From Metopolophium dirhodum (taxonomy: Eukaryota; Arthropoda; Insecta; Hemiptera; Aphididae), in contig NC_083568.1 in assembly GCF_019925205.1 (NCBI RefSeq), forward strand, positions 19,280,393 to 19,344,392: DNA of 64,000 nucleotides, given 5' to 3'. Below the pieces are notes generated by a model. That model saw only the letters and a program-made list of their open reading frames with translations. It searched no databases and was not told the DNA's origin. Position numbers and translations under genes: made by a program. Below, one piece after another: positions 14,632-28,103 of the stretch; the first letter of the stretch is position 1, and each line of letters opens with the position of its first letter.

Positions 14632-16509
14632 GTATATATGTACGTATGATGTATATATGTGTACAGTGCGTAACAGTAGCTAACAAATGTAATTACAACT
14701 AGGTATGTAAATATATGCAGCATAGGTAACTAACATACTTATGTGTTAAAAACATTTGTTTTAATCAATACTTTTGAATTATTTTTTTAAATATTGAATA
14801 GAACAAAATTAAAGTTAATATATTAATTGTTAATTATTTCTGTTACACCCTAATACCCTATATATATATTATATTATATTACGTATGCAGTATACTATCG
14901 AGTGTCTTCAGCGCAAGACATAGGTATCGGCAGGTATAATTTCGTTGTTGTTTCGCCGTATAGTTAATAAGTCCCACGCCAAAAATCTCGTCTGTATATT
15001 ATAATACGCCGTGCACGCCTTGAAAAATAAAAGAAAAGATATTTAAACAATTTTTGAGTGGAAAAAATGATTTCTTTTCTCTTCGCTCTTACGTGCCCGA
15101 TAGATCATTCGTCGTTAGTCGGCTGTTTGTTTTACACGTTCGACCGTGACGGCAGAGCAATTAGTATTTCGGTCACGAAGTTTTTACTATACAACTGCAG
15201 TGTACCGAAAACCGATAGTAAGGTACCTATATACGCTCGTATAGGTACCATATATTATATAATATATTGCATCACTCGTGTGTACTATCTATAATATTAT
15301 ATTTATTTATATTTTTCGAAGCGCATCTCGTTACATGATTTACGACATTTTTCGCCGCTCCGTATATTCTGCAGTAGTGCAGTATATTGTCTCACCGTCT
15401 GTGTTCGACGTTAAATAATAGAAATTTAAAAATATTTATTTAGAGAAACGATGAGACGGACAGACTTACAAGTTACAACAGTATATAATATTCGTGAATA
15501 TAGACGTAGGTTTCTATAATACTATACTTGCACAGTCGCACGTGCAGCGTGTTAGTAATAATCGTCTTAAAAAAAATATGTATCGGTTTAATAAGACGTG
15601 TGGCGCGCCAATCCTTTTTTATAATTTATACTGCTGCAAATGTGTATATATATAAAATGAAGATCGCAATCGTGTACGAAAAAAAATAAACACACATTGA
15701 CGGCGCCGAAATGACAATTAAATAATTATTCAAACATATTATAAGCGCTTGTGCGTCTTTGCCCCCTCCGGCTCGACATTATAATTTTATGTTAGTTTTT
15801 GCATACGAATGTCAAAACCGAAATCTAAAAACATAATATCGTAATAAACGGTCCGTTTTATCTTCTCGCTGAACAATCGCCACGTTTCGCGTGAACACTT
15901 TTTTTTATACAAAACTACTATTTATAATATTATGTACATACATTTTTTTCACGAGAACCGTTTCTCATGCCTAAAATTATGCGTCACGACTCACGGAGAC
16001 ACTGAACACAATATTATATTATGTTTGAAAATAATAGTTGGTTTAAAAAAAATGTTCGTTTCCGTTAAACATCTAAAATGACAATGTATACCTATTATAT
16101 ATTTAGGCTGTAAAATACATCTGACTTGTGATATACACGCTATACAGGGCGATAATAAGTAACTACCAATATTATGAGTGAAATTCCTAAAGATAATTTT
16201 AAAATTATAGTACCTACCTGGTATAATAGTAGATATACCTAATCAATATTAATCCACATATTACAATTTTACAGATATTTTAATTTATTTATTGATTGAG
16301 TACCTATAATAACTAATAAGTGCCTATTCTACTAATAAATTACTATAGATTAAAATATATTACATAAAATATTTTTATTACCTATTTCATGCAATGTTAT
16401 CCTTGGTGTATACAACATATAATAACTCGTTTGAGTTTTGATTTAGACGAATCAACTATTTCAAAAAAAAAAAAAATCATCGGCCTAATATAATTTACGA
16501 TTGAAAAGT

Positions 16510-16708
16510 GTGCCTAGTTATCATTTAAAAAAACCCGTTGTGATAACACAGGACAATTTCTAAATGACGTGCAAATGCTAAGGATTTTAAAATACATCGT
16601 TGAAGTTAATTTAAAAACTCTAAAATCCATAATTAGAATAAATTTACGGTTAAAGGATGACACGAGGGTGAGCATACCTACATATTTGCGGTGAAACACC
16701 CTGTATAT
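16510..16708 (-). repeat. Possible fragment of a CAGGGTG-ended repeat
   Basis: Read on the minus strand, the piece starts TATACAGGGTGTTTCACCGC, which resembles the left end of the repeat at 47815 (CAGGGTGATTCACCGAAAA). I could not define its other end. It may be a one-ended relic of the same family. Confidence 0.35.
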
Positions 16709-18745
16709 ATATATATTTATGATATTGTAAGCACTCCGAAACGCTGCGTCGTATAATTTTATGTCAATATAGACATATTATTAAGTAAAACAAATCATAT
16801 AGTTATGTATGCCTACCTATATATTATAATAATATGTAGATAGTTGGTGTTTATTATACAGGTGTAGTAGGTAGATACTAGCTGGAAACAAGACGTTTAT
16901 ATTATTTAATATACTAATATAGAACAAGGCCGATACGGGATAACAATATTAGGTAGTGGCGCACCGGTCTATAAATCGCGGGTGATACATTAGAGTATAG
17001 AGCATTGGACTTTTGATGGCTACGAGGAAAATTATTGTTTGCGATAATTTGCTTTTCGAGTTCGTGGCACACACTGTATTCGGGCGTGGGTTATGTCTGA
17101 GACTCAATCCACAGTATTGCCTACCTATGCCATCATCGTTAACTATTTTTCATTTTTAAGGTTATATTATTATATCATGCTCGGTTATAAAAGGGTAACC
17201 GCCTACGTATATTTTCGTCGTCGATTTTTTTCTTAAACTTCTCGGAGTCCACGTCGAAACGACGACATTACGAAACCACCATGGCCCATAGATAATCTGC
17301 GTGTCTCATAACATATTATTATGGGTACTTGTGTTTAAATCGTCGCTCTTCTCCTACCCCCCCCCCACAGTCCCTTCACCGCCGTGTACAGGTTTCTTCT
17401 AAAATCCGTATTGTTTAGGAACGTATCTGGAAATCTAGGTTTATCACGTCACACACACGTATTTATAACAGGCATTTTTACCCGTGTCAATTCAGCCATT
17501 TTTCCCTGGTATAATATCGGTACACTTAACATTTTAACATGGTATTCTCCGTTAAAATGTAAAAAAATTAAAACTATATTGTGTGCCCGCCGCCCGGGAC
17601 TGAGTGCCGTGTTCACACCATTGGCGTCCCTGGACAACCATAAAAATTTGTGTCCCTATTCAACGTGTAATTTCTACTATTTTCTAGGATAGCTAATATT
17701 TTACATGTGCATAAATCTGTACCAGCACCGCTCGCTGTGATAACTCATTTATAATATCAAAATACGATCCCCTACATGGCTCTATAATAGGTACGTTATC
17801 CATTCCATAATGTTATATCGTAAATAAACAATGAGTATATTATTCAAAACTAAACAGTTGTTCTTTTTTGATCACCTTAATATTTTCAATATATAATATT
17901 ATAATTGCTGAAATAACAACACAGTTGTTTAGAACAAATGAAAATAAATAAATTAACACTAATTTGGTTGAATTAGTTAACATGTAAAAGTTTACTAAAA
18001 ACAATTATCAACGATATATTATATGTATATTGTTTTGTCTACATAATTAAATGTAAACTTATAATAAAAAATATTAAGCCCCTTAAATGTTGATTACATC
18101 TCAACCAAATGCACTGCAAGTGTTATTAATTGTATTAATATTATATTTACTCCCATAAAAATGTACAAATTATCTAAAATATGTAAAAAGTATGTAGTAC
18201 ACGACTATAATAATTCATCACCAGTACATGGGTAGGTTGTTATCACGTACGGCAGCGTGATAAGTGTTTTTTTTTCGTATAATTTCTAATATCCTACTTA
18301 TAAATGGCTATAATCTAGACATAAATATAATATAGGTATAATATAATTGCGGATAATATGATCAAATAACTCAAATTCCTTCGTCGGCACGACGGCATAC
18401 TTGTACCTGGGCACCTATAATACGTACGACGGCGTGTTTAATCAAGTACATATATACTTGTAAGTATAAACTTGGTCTCTCGGTGAGTTGACAAAAACGA
18501 ATAAAATGACGGATGCGCGCGAAACCGCGATAGGTATATACCAGATAGCTGGTATATGGTACGTAGGTATATGTTACGTTACTCACGAAACGCGTGTAAT
18601 ATGTACAATATGTCTGTACGCGGAAAACGGCTTTGACATTCGTCCGGGCACGTTAATTTTTGCATTTGGCGTGTCGTAATAACATAATAATTATTATTAT
18701 TTACGTTTTCGCGATGTTTCTCCCGCGAACACGATGGAGCTCCCG

Positions 18746-18769
18746 CGTCGTCGTCGTCGTCGTCGTCGA
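18746..18769. repeat. CGT trinucleotide run
   Basis: About eight CGT/GTC units in tandem; on the minus strand this reads as poly-Asp codons within a meaningless frame. Confidence 0.85.
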
Positions 18770-19129
18770 CTATAAAACGAGTAATGGGACGTGTCGTAGC
18801 ACCGTTGTACGCGTGCCTATATATGTAACGGTTTAATGGTCTCGAAAAGGCTGTACACTTAAAAATAATAATAATAATATATAATGCAGACAATAGGTAC
18901 AGTATTTATTACAGTAATTATGAGTTGCGACACCGCTGCACGTAGGTGGTATGCGGCATGCGCGTGCAGCATTACCGCAGCGCTCTACGAATTTCGATGG
19001 CGGCGAAACGAAGAATAGGAGGAGACGTCCTATATTTTATCTAATATTATGCAAGTACGAACTACGAGTACGATGTAGGTACCTAGGTATACCGCGATTG
19101 GTTTATCACACGTGACACGTTTGTTAGAT

Positions 19130-21799
19130 CCCCGGCCTATGACTGTAACATCATGAGAATATTCCGAATATTTAACTCAATAATAATTATTATTATAATG
19201 TAATAGTAGACTGCTATGATTATGGTGTAGGTACCTAAATGTTAGAATAGTGTGTGAAAACATCTTTTTTTCCAAATGATTATTATTGCTCTTGCCTCAT
19301 TTTTAATGTGCAGATGATTTATTTGAAAATGTGTTGATGTGTTTAAATCGAAATTTTGAACGAGTAGTTTCTACAGTGTTATTGAGCTCTAGATATTATG
19401 TACTTTCTTTGAGAAAAATAGACAATAGTCCAGAATAATGGATTTCAAGATTTGGTGCTAGGTATAATGACTAATTTATTAGAATTTTCAAAATGATGTA
19501 TCTGCAGCTGTATAGGTACCTATCAACAGACATCATAAACATTTTCAAATAAAAATCATCTGCATAACAATTTACAGTTAAAAGATGCGTTCTCGTAAAA
19601 AAGAAATTTGTTTGAAAATTTGGTCCTAAAGAACGTATACTTAAAAATCAAAATTTGAATAAATGTTTAATATTCCCACCTAACAGCGAACAGGCTACAA
19701 ACACATTAGTTATTGTCAATTGTTACCTAATACACGTTATCATGTAGTACTCGGCATGAGCGTAGTCGGACGTGTGTCACCAGAAACGTAGGTATTCAGT
19801 CTATATTTGTTCATCACTTAGAGCAATATTTTTATAAATTACTATACCTCTATATGCGTTCAATATTATGCTTATAAATTATAATATATGTTACCCTTCG
19901 TCATTTATAATATCTAAACCAATTTATTACCATCGAGTATCGATCGAACAGGTACCTAATTTTTTCGATCAGAGTTATAATATTATGCTGACCTTGCCAC
20001 GCATTAAATATATTTTTTTCATACATTTATTTAATTCGGTAAACTATGTAGCACCTCAATATTTTGTACCGGCAACCGCACAGCAGAAGTCAGGAGCTAA
20101 GGTGTAGGCAATTTATGCACACGTTCCTAGAATATTTTAAATAATATTTATACGGTTGAATACAATTATTTACTACCTGCCTTCACTAATAAACATTTCA
20201 CATTCTCGCTAGTAATCTCTTGACTGGATATTTAAAAATGTGTTACAAAAAACGAAAAAAAGGTTATAAATTATATCCACTGACCACTTTGGAAAACAAG
20301 TTTAATTATTTATGCATGTACTATGTACCTACATAATACCTGATTATATTAATTTTAAAATAGGTTTTATACACCAATAACCTATCCAATTTATAAAAAA
20401 AAAATTATACTTTAGTATAAAATAAAAATTTTAAATGACTATTGTATAATGTATACGTCTATACGACCTTCGAAACAAATATAAGTCCATTAATTACTTT
20501 CTGCAATTCATTTGTAAATTTTTTAAACGCTTCTTCATCAAAAATGTATTAAATACTTAAGAGTATTGCATCGTAATTTGTAGTCATTAATTTCAATAGA
20601 ATAGAATAGGAATATATTTCATAGTTTTTGAATTATTTCATAAAGAATTCCAATGAACTTAAATACTTGTTAATTACTGACTGTTACAATAACACGCTTA
20701 CAAGTAGCCAAGTAGGTATATTAAATTATTAAAATAGTATGCAGCCAATAACAATTAATAAGTTGGTAAATATTTTTTTTTTTTTTTGCTTTTGTTTAGT
20801 AGGTACAATAAAATATAAATATATATTCAAATGCAAAATATATTTACATAACTGGAAATTTAAAACTATTACTTTTAAAAGCTAAAATTTAAATATTAGT
20901 TTAAATGAGTAGCCTTAGAACCTACATCATTTTGACCAGATTGAATAATTTATTATTGTAACTCTCTTAACCGTATTCCATTAGGACAAATCACTTAATA
21001 ATAATTATTATTAAATGAAATACATGCCTTCATTAAAATGTTTACTCAAAAAGTGTTTTGTTGAGACACTTTAAAGACCAACATCGACATATTAAAAATT
21101 AAATTATAATACTATACTAACTAGGTAACAAAAATTTGTTTCTTGCCATTTAAATTTTGTTTGAGGTATATAACTCGAAAAATACATTAGTTGGATTTAT
21201 TGTTATTGCCCTTGAGTTCAAGTTATCGAAACTCTGCTCTCTGCATTTATTAAATATTTATACAGCTGGTTATTTAAGATTATTTATTTAAGTTAAAAAT
21301 CTAAATACGATATAATTATTGTGAATTTTTAATGCATCTTAATAATTAAAATAAAATATTTTATTTTCCCTAATTTAAAAATTAAAAACTATTCCGTTTA
21401 ATTTATGGTACAGAATTGCAACAAATAACTGTCCAATTTTTTATTTAGAATTAAAATTAAATGTTTGTTAACTCCCAATAATTCAATGAAGAAATTAGTA
21501 AGCACAATACATTCAAAGTATTTTTAAAGGTGAAATAAAAAACTGTGCCACTAAACCATCTGACTTTCCTAACATATTTGTAAAATAAAGCAGACATTTT
21601 ATTTTTTTACTAGATTATTCCAAATCTACACAGTATTGCATTTGTTGATAATAAAAAAAGTACTTAATTCTAAATAATATTACCATTAAATTAACAAAAT
21701 ATCATGTTCCGTTTACTATTCTTCAACTCTTAAATCTTATACTAAAGGATATTAATACTAGAAATAAAAACACACCAAAGTTGCAGTAAATAATGGGTT
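19130..21799. other. CpG-poor AT-rich spacer before RpL23
   Basis: Long A/T runs and very few CpG. No splice-consistent exon, RNA gene or transposon end was recognised. The right edge is the 3' flank of RpL23. Confidence 0.5.
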
Positions 21800-21805
21800 T
21801 TTATT
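21800..21805 (-). terminator. RpL23: RpL23 poly(A) signal AATAAA
   Basis: The plus-strand TTTATT reads AATAAA on the coding strand and lies about 34 bp after the stop codon. This is the expected place for cleavage and polyadenylation of a short ribosomal-protein mRNA. Confidence 0.75.
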
Positions 21806-21838
21806 GATGTCAACACAAGTCATAGTTTAAAACAAAAT

Positions 21839-22688
21839 TCAAGCAATACTGCTGGCATTTGACGCGATCCTAGGCCACAAATCTGCACATTCTTTAGCTA
21901 CAGGACCAGTAATAGCACTCCCTAAATTAAAATAAAAGAATTAACTAAGTGTTTAAATAAATATAACAATAAAAGTGTCAATTACCTTTCATTTCGCCTT
22001 TGTTGTTGACAATTACCCCGGCGTTGTCTTCAAAATACAAAAACACCCCGTCCTTCCTTCTGAAAGGTTTCCGCTGTCGAATGACTACCGCAGGCATTAC
22101 TATAATAAACGATATATTAGTTAATTATTACACGCGTCACATCAAAACACTTAAAAGATGACAAACGAAATGATATTTACCTTTTTTCCGGAGTTCTGGC
22201 TTTCCTTTCTTCACTGTCGCCACGATCATGTCTCCCGACGCAGCGGCTGGCAAACGATTCAAACGACCCTTGATGCCCTGGACGGCGATGACGAACAAGT
22301 TCTTTGCGCCTAGTAATTACACGTGACAAAAATAAGTACATCGTTACAACAATAAAGTTAAAGTTATGCTTACCAGTGTTATCAGCGCAATTGATGACGG
22401 CGCCGACTGGCAAACCGAGAGATATCCGGAACTTGGCTCCGGCGGAACCACCACGTCCTGAAAAAAACACATTGTTTTATTACGTTTGCATACATAACCT
22501 CTTGCGTTGATGGCCGCGATGGCGGACAAACGCGTGTATTAAGTGCGAACGAAAAACGTCAGACGAACGGCAGGGCGTCGACGCGTTCGGCCGTCCGACA
22601 CACGTACACACACATTTTCATCGGTTTGGTCGTAGACAAATCAATAATTATTGTAAATTAGAAGAAAAGACTTACCTCTTTTGGACAT
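21839..22688 (-). CDS. RpL23: 60S ribosomal protein L23 (uL14)
   Basis: This is a structural protein of the large ribosomal subunit; uL14 sits at the subunit interface near the GTPase-factor site. Five coding exons on the minus strand: 22676-22688, 22374-22457, 22181-22309, 21986-22099 and 21839-21921 (stop TGA). They join with GT-AG introns to 423 nt, exactly 140 codons, the normal eukaryotic L23 length. Recognisable text includes MSKRGRGGSAGAKFRISLGL, PVGAVINCADNTGAKNLFVI, RLNRLPAAASGDMIVATVKK and the C-terminus LWPRIASNASSIA. The start is fixed by MSKR, only 13 coding bases before intron 1. No break or frameshift is visible. It lies on the opposite strand from trol, its 5' end facing the trol exons. 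Frames on either strand over these exons are shadows. Confidence 0.97.
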
Positions 22689-22760
22689 TGTGGTGTGCTA
22701 TACGAGCGCGTCAAAAGAAAATTACGAACGAGACGAGTCGAGTCTCGAGAATGGTGTGAA
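22689..22760 (-). promoter_or_regulatory. RpL23: RpL23 5' UTR and TOP-like start site
   Basis: On the minus strand, upstream of the ATG, is a pyrimidine block TTTTCTTTTGACGCGC. A C followed by TTTT at about 22717 fits the terminal oligopyrimidine (TOP) start used by ribosomal-protein genes for growth-dependent translation. This would give a 5' UTR of about 29 nt. The exact start is inference. Confidence 0.5.
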
Positions 22761-23735
22761 CACGCACGAGATAACCTAACAACACGGCAGCCGAAAAGAA
22801 AGACGGAATCACTCTTGTCGCAGTGACGGCAACCGAACGCCACGAAATATCTCCCCCACCGACGGACGCCGAACACGAGCGCCATCTGTCCGATATAAAT
22901 CAACCATCCACCGGCATGTGAGCGCGCGAACACTGCTTATTATTCAAACATTTCAAATTCAAACGCGGTTGGCAACAATAAAAAATATATTGCTACCTAT
23001 AATACCCGCTACCCGCATTGTCTTATAATACAATTAATAGTATTATTGTTATTAAATCTGAATAATGACTATTATTGTTATATTCGTTGAATGACGTTTT
23101 TTTTTTCAAACTTTTGCTAAATGACAATTTTTTTTTTTCATCCGTTCAAACGACATACCGACGGAAATATTTTAGTACATTTAGCATGAATTAAATATTA
23201 TCAGCGAAAAATTGTTTATTCGGAAAGAATACTATCCCACACACACATGTGAATCACTATTATAATATTATATAGGTAGACAATTTACAGAGAAATACGA
23301 AAATGTATTTAATACGGTTTTCGATGTTTCTAGATTGTCGACTGTCGTTATAGGTATATTAAATTACAAAAATGTGTTTATAAAAAATAAAAATGTTCAT
23401 TAATCATTATACATTACAACAATACATATTAAGATATTTTCCTATTCTCGAGACCAAAGTGGAATAGAATATACTCAAAATGAATGGGCTCGTTATTAGA
23501 TAGGTGTATTATTCATATTTATAATTATTGTCTTCATTTATACGAATTTCATTTCGGCTATCTTGTCTGAGTTTTTCAGTGTGGTATTTTACCAAAAATC
23601 ACTATTATTTGGTTTCTATACATCTTACAATAATTATACAAATAGGTATATTTAATTGGTCATTGTTGAGCTATGATTTAGACATTTATAAAAACTTATT
23701 AGGTAGTTGTAGCCACTTATAGGTTAGGTTAGTTG
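22761..23735. other. RpL23 upstream flank, CpG-rich then AT-rich
   Basis: The first 200 bp upstream of RpL23 are CpG-rich, as expected for a housekeeping promoter. The rest is AT-rich with T runs near 23099 and 23131. No coding exon was seen. Confidence 0.5.
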
Positions 23736-23737
23736 TC

Positions 23738-23825
23738 AGTATAATGGTTGCGATAACAAAAATTGTACAATATTGACAAATGGTCGCGATAACTGGGAGT
23801 GAAGTGAAGTGTAGGCATTGAAAAA
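23738..23825 (+). promoter_or_regulatory. Possible non-coding first exon with initiator
   Basis: An initiator-like TCAGT at 23736-23740 precedes 88 bp of mixed-composition sequence that ends at a near-perfect donor, AAAAA|GTAAGTA, at 23826. It lies 1 kb from the RpL23 start, on the opposite strand, and 2.4 kb before the first visible trol exon. It could be a trol 5' UTR exon or chance. It contains two short upstream reading frames and no signal peptide. Confidence 0.2.
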
Positions 23826-26251
23826 GTAAGTACCTACGGTACTCTGTAATAATTTTACCTATATTTTATGGTGTTTAATGAATGTTTAAACTTTGTACAA
23901 GGCACACTCTGTACTTTTAGTCTGTACCTACCTACAGTCGTTATTAGCTACTGAATAGTGAATAGTACCTACACTGACGGTATTATATTTTTATTTTTTT
24001 ACAGTTGTAATCTGCAGTAAACCTGAAAACATATTTTATTTACCTATTACATGTTAATAATTTAAACATCAAACATTTATCCTTCAAATTATTGATTTGT
24101 ATATTGAAAAAAAAGGCACCACTGAATATTTAAATATAATAATTAATGGTTATTAAGTATATAAAAATTCCTGTATGCCGTTGGTGTATTATTATAACCG
24201 ATATTCGTTATCATGTGATTTTATTTGTATTGTTAACCCTCATATTGACTTATTATTAATTTTCCAATTCATGATATTATAAGAAATTATTGTTACCTTA
24301 TGCAAGTAGATTTAAGACAATTCTGTTTTAAATTTTTAATAACTATATTAACAAAACCTGCATCAAATTTCAAATGTCGTTAATTGTAGCAATAGCAAAA
24401 CCTACATAATAATATCATAGTAGTTAAAAAAAATATGTAACGCTTCAACTGTTCTGACCTATTAAATAGTAGGTAACGATTGTTAAAAATACTAAGTTGA
24501 CCTAATCGTTCTTCGGTATTTTTTCAACCACATTACAATATATTTTATTTTCATTCAAAACCTCACCTAATAGCAATTAAAAAATATTCTTTGTACGTAC
24601 TTTATAACCTTTAAAATCTATTAGTATTAAAATATACCGTATATGTAACGGTTTTTTTTCATTTTATCATGATTCATATTCATATCTATATTAAAATATA
24701 AAATATTACCTATACAATTTTCCGTGAAATACTGAAATGTTTCATACGTCATATTATTACGTCAACACTCAACAATATAGGTAGGCATCTTATTATGTAA
24801 TATTAATATTATGTATTATAAATTAGTTAATTTGAATTTTGAATGTCTTACAAAGTGTATGATGTTATTACAAACTTAGATAGGTAACTTGTTTTCAGAA
24901 TTAAATTTAATCCACACTCCAGTTGTTCGATACTTTCCCGTCGTTCATTTCATATTTTCATCTAACATAACTGTTTCCAATTAATTTGGCTTTAAATTAA
25001 ATTATTATAGTTTATATTAACAATAATAATATTATTATGCTTTAGTACCTTCCTATATGTATATTTAACAGTTTAAGTACCAATCTACTATTTGCTTTAA
25101 CATATATGTTTGACGTAAAAGTTTAATAAATCCCTTTAATCGTTTTTGAAAATATTTTAATAATATATTACATATAATCATATTGATTCAGTTGAATAAT
25201 TTTATACCTGGTTCGTCTAAAGACTAAATTATTATAAATTATAAAAGGCTCTCATAAAAGTCCACGTCCATCAATAATGTATGGTATACCCGTATAAATT
25301 TTATTTTATTGAGTACAAAACTTACGTACGTGCGCATGCATGCATACCACATACGTATATAATATATTGTACCTGTATAATATACATAATGTATATAAGT
25401 ACATAAATTTGTGTGCAAATACTAAAGAAAAATGTAATCAAACATTCAAACTCTAACATGAAAAAAAAGAAACGATTTCGTATATTTGGTTAAACATAAC
25501 ATTTAAACAGCGAACTATCACAAAACCATTTTTAATATTTACTGTAGTATAATAATATGTTTCCATTTTTTGAAAACATTCTGGGGAAATTGTAAAATAT
25601 GTTAATAACAAATAAATAATGTACCTATATCAGGCTATAGGCTATAAGTAGTTTGGAATTATCAGTATAAACATCTTATTAGTTATTATAGTGTTAGATA
25701 TAAATAAAACAGAGTACCCATCTAAATAATTTAATAATTGTATTTTATGTTTTATTTAAGTACCTATTTTTAGTCATGTACAGGTAGTTTTATAAGAATT
25801 AAACTTTGTTTTAGTTAATAATAGCAATTTTTAAAAATCTGAAATATCTGAAACTGTTCGAAAGTTATAGATCATATTTTTTTTATATCTTGTATTGAAA
25901 GCTTTTCTGAAATTTTAAGATTTATTAATAGTATAAGGATATGAATGAATAAAAACAAACATTTTTACGGTGTCATAATTTATATTTTTTGTAGCATCTA
26001 ACTTAATTAATTTAATGAAATTGGTAGGTACTTACCTATCTAGTGTATAAGAATATAATTGAATTTATTTTTAATTTTTAGTATTATGTATTAAATAACA
26101 AATTTAATGTCTTTCAAAATAGTCAAATATTGTTGTGTTTTATTTTTGTTTAAGTTATTATTAGGTACTGTAAAACATTACCTATATAAACAGGTACCTA
26201 GCTGAGCTTCTACTTTAACCGATTTATCGACAATTTATTTTATCATCACAG
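23826..26251. other. AT-rich intron or spacer before the first trol exon
   Basis: I found no LDLa-type cysteine pattern, SEA domain or signal-peptide exon with a phase-1 donor in this stretch. The missing trol 5' exons are therefore probably further upstream or outside the window. Confidence 0.45.
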
Positions 26252-28103
26252 AATGTACTGCTGAACAATTCAAATGTCGTCTTACATCGTTTTGTATCGA
26301 CAAATCCCTACGATGCAACAGAATAAAAAATTGTCAGGACGGTTCGGATGAAGAATATTGTCGTATGTTAAAAAACACAACAGAGTCAAAATTTAGCTTG
26401 GAATTCGCCACACACAAATGTGTCACACGTCTAGCGCTAAATTATTTTTACACACTTTTTGTATAATTATCATAATATACGAGAGGAAATCTAATTAATA
26501 TAATATATAATATAATATGATAATAATATAATATATATATATATTGATATTAATTTATTAACCACACGTCCACACGACAAATACTAGAGCTATACTTATA
26601 TGTTATAAGTATAGTTTTGCACTAAATATTAGAATAAAATTGTTACGTTAGCTTTTTACGCTGCAAGCATAATTATATGTAACAGTACCTAAACCTTTTT
26701 ATGTATAAGGTTATACATAATATTATAATGGCACTTGTCTAAAAGTATGAAATAAATTATTGGTGGTGTATTAAATTTTATAAAATGGGATGTATATTTA
26801 GTATTGTCACTCATCATATGTATTATAATTTTTATATCATAGTACATTTGATAAAATTGCACTTGAGGCTTTATGGAAAATGTTCGTGATTGTGTATTGT
26901 CCAGTATATGCTCCGGGTTAAATATTACGCTGATGTTAATAAAGTTATTCTAATACAAATGTTATTGTTTTACAGCTGAAAAAGTTTGTGATGAAAATTC
27001 ATTTTCATGCCGAAGCACAGATCAGTGCATTGACAGAAGAAAAGAATGTGACGGACGCGTTGATTGCGATGACGGATCTGACGAAGAAAATTGCTGTAAA
27101 TAATACATTTTATCATCAATTATAATGTTATATATTTTATACAATTTTATACAATTCTACATAGTTCACTGTATATAGTGATTTATTTAACAGCTGCTGA
27201 ACACACATTTTTTTTTCAAAAAATATTTTCGTTTGTGGACAATTTTAGACGTTATTGCAATACTAATACATATTTATCATCATAATAGCTTATTATTTCT
27301 CCCTTATGATAGCTGGTAGAACCACTATCAACATTTGATTTTTAAATGACAACCTAATTTTAATTTCCTAATCTGAAGTGAAATGCTTTAAGCAAATTAT
27401 AATCTATAGGTTTATATCGAAGTTTAGATATGTTGAATAAAGACACACTAGCATACCTCGTAACGTATACTATGCGAAATTTATATTCCACTAATGACTT
27501 ATTTGTTTGCCTAAACTTTAAATGTTTTTTCGAAGTTAGGTCATAATATCATATCTATATATTTAAAAGGTACAACAAATATGAACTATATTTATAAATT
27601 GTATAAATATGTATTAGGTATTGGGTATTACCTACCGACCACCTAGCTACTGTTACTTATTATCAAGACATCTACTAAGTACTTGTAAAATAACACACCC
27701 TTCTTAACATGTTTAGATTCATTAATATAATAATATACCTTTTAATATTAATCGATTTTTTTTTATTTTAATTAAAACAATGTGTACCTATTTAAAATGT
27801 AATTATACATTTTATATATTGTTTGTACTTAAACTTAAAATAACTGTATTTTTTTAAAATAGTCGGTGCAAGATGGTTATCGGACAGTTCTAACTTCTAA
27901 TTGATACATAATATTATGCACATACTCATAGTTTTTAATGATTGTTTTTTTTTCTGCAGCTAATTGTGGCCCTGAAGAGTTTCAATGTCACAATGGTAAA
28001 TGTTTGTCCATCGACAAAAGGTGTAACGGGAAAACTGAATGCAGCAACGGCGAAGACGAGGTTAATTGTGGAATACCGGGTGGTGACAATATACCCAGTT
28101 TAG
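26252..28103 (+). other. trol: trol exons: LDLa modules 1-3
   Basis: Exons are 26252-26362, 26976-27095 and 27960-28103, all phase 1 to phase 1, one LDL-receptor class A module per exon. Each has six Cys and the calcium-binding acidic end: CQDGSDEEYC, CDDGSDEENC and CSNGEDEVNC. The third exon has two usable donors, at 28104 and 28110, both in phase. LDLa modules fold around a calcium ion held by the DxSDE residues and in lipoprotein receptors bind basic ligands. Introns of 613 and 864 bp contain nothing recognised. Confidence 0.92.

Larger units (their letters stand above)
10700..19130. other. CpG-rich non-coding DNA, no supported gene
   Basis: This continues the CpG-rich domain. The longest frame (13304-13732, 142 codons) is Ile/Tyr/Val-rich text from TATA-like repeats with no domain, no splice framework and no conserved-looking motif, so I do not call it a gene. 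Small repeats inside are listed separately. Composition changes to CpG-poor DNA at about 19.13 kb. Confidence 0.45.

Noticed and set aside
14361..14723. Overlapping frames on both strands with Tyr-Val-Cys-Met or Tyr-Ile-His-Thr repeats
   Set aside because: Translation of the GTAT microsatellite.
22304..22529. Frames across RpL23 exons and introns on both strands
   Set aside because: Shadows that read through introns of the clearly spliced RpL23 gene.
27938..27960. ATG in frame with LDLa 3 (MIVFFSA)
   Set aside because: Only seven residues, wholly explained by the pyrimidine tract before the acceptor; too short for a signal peptide.
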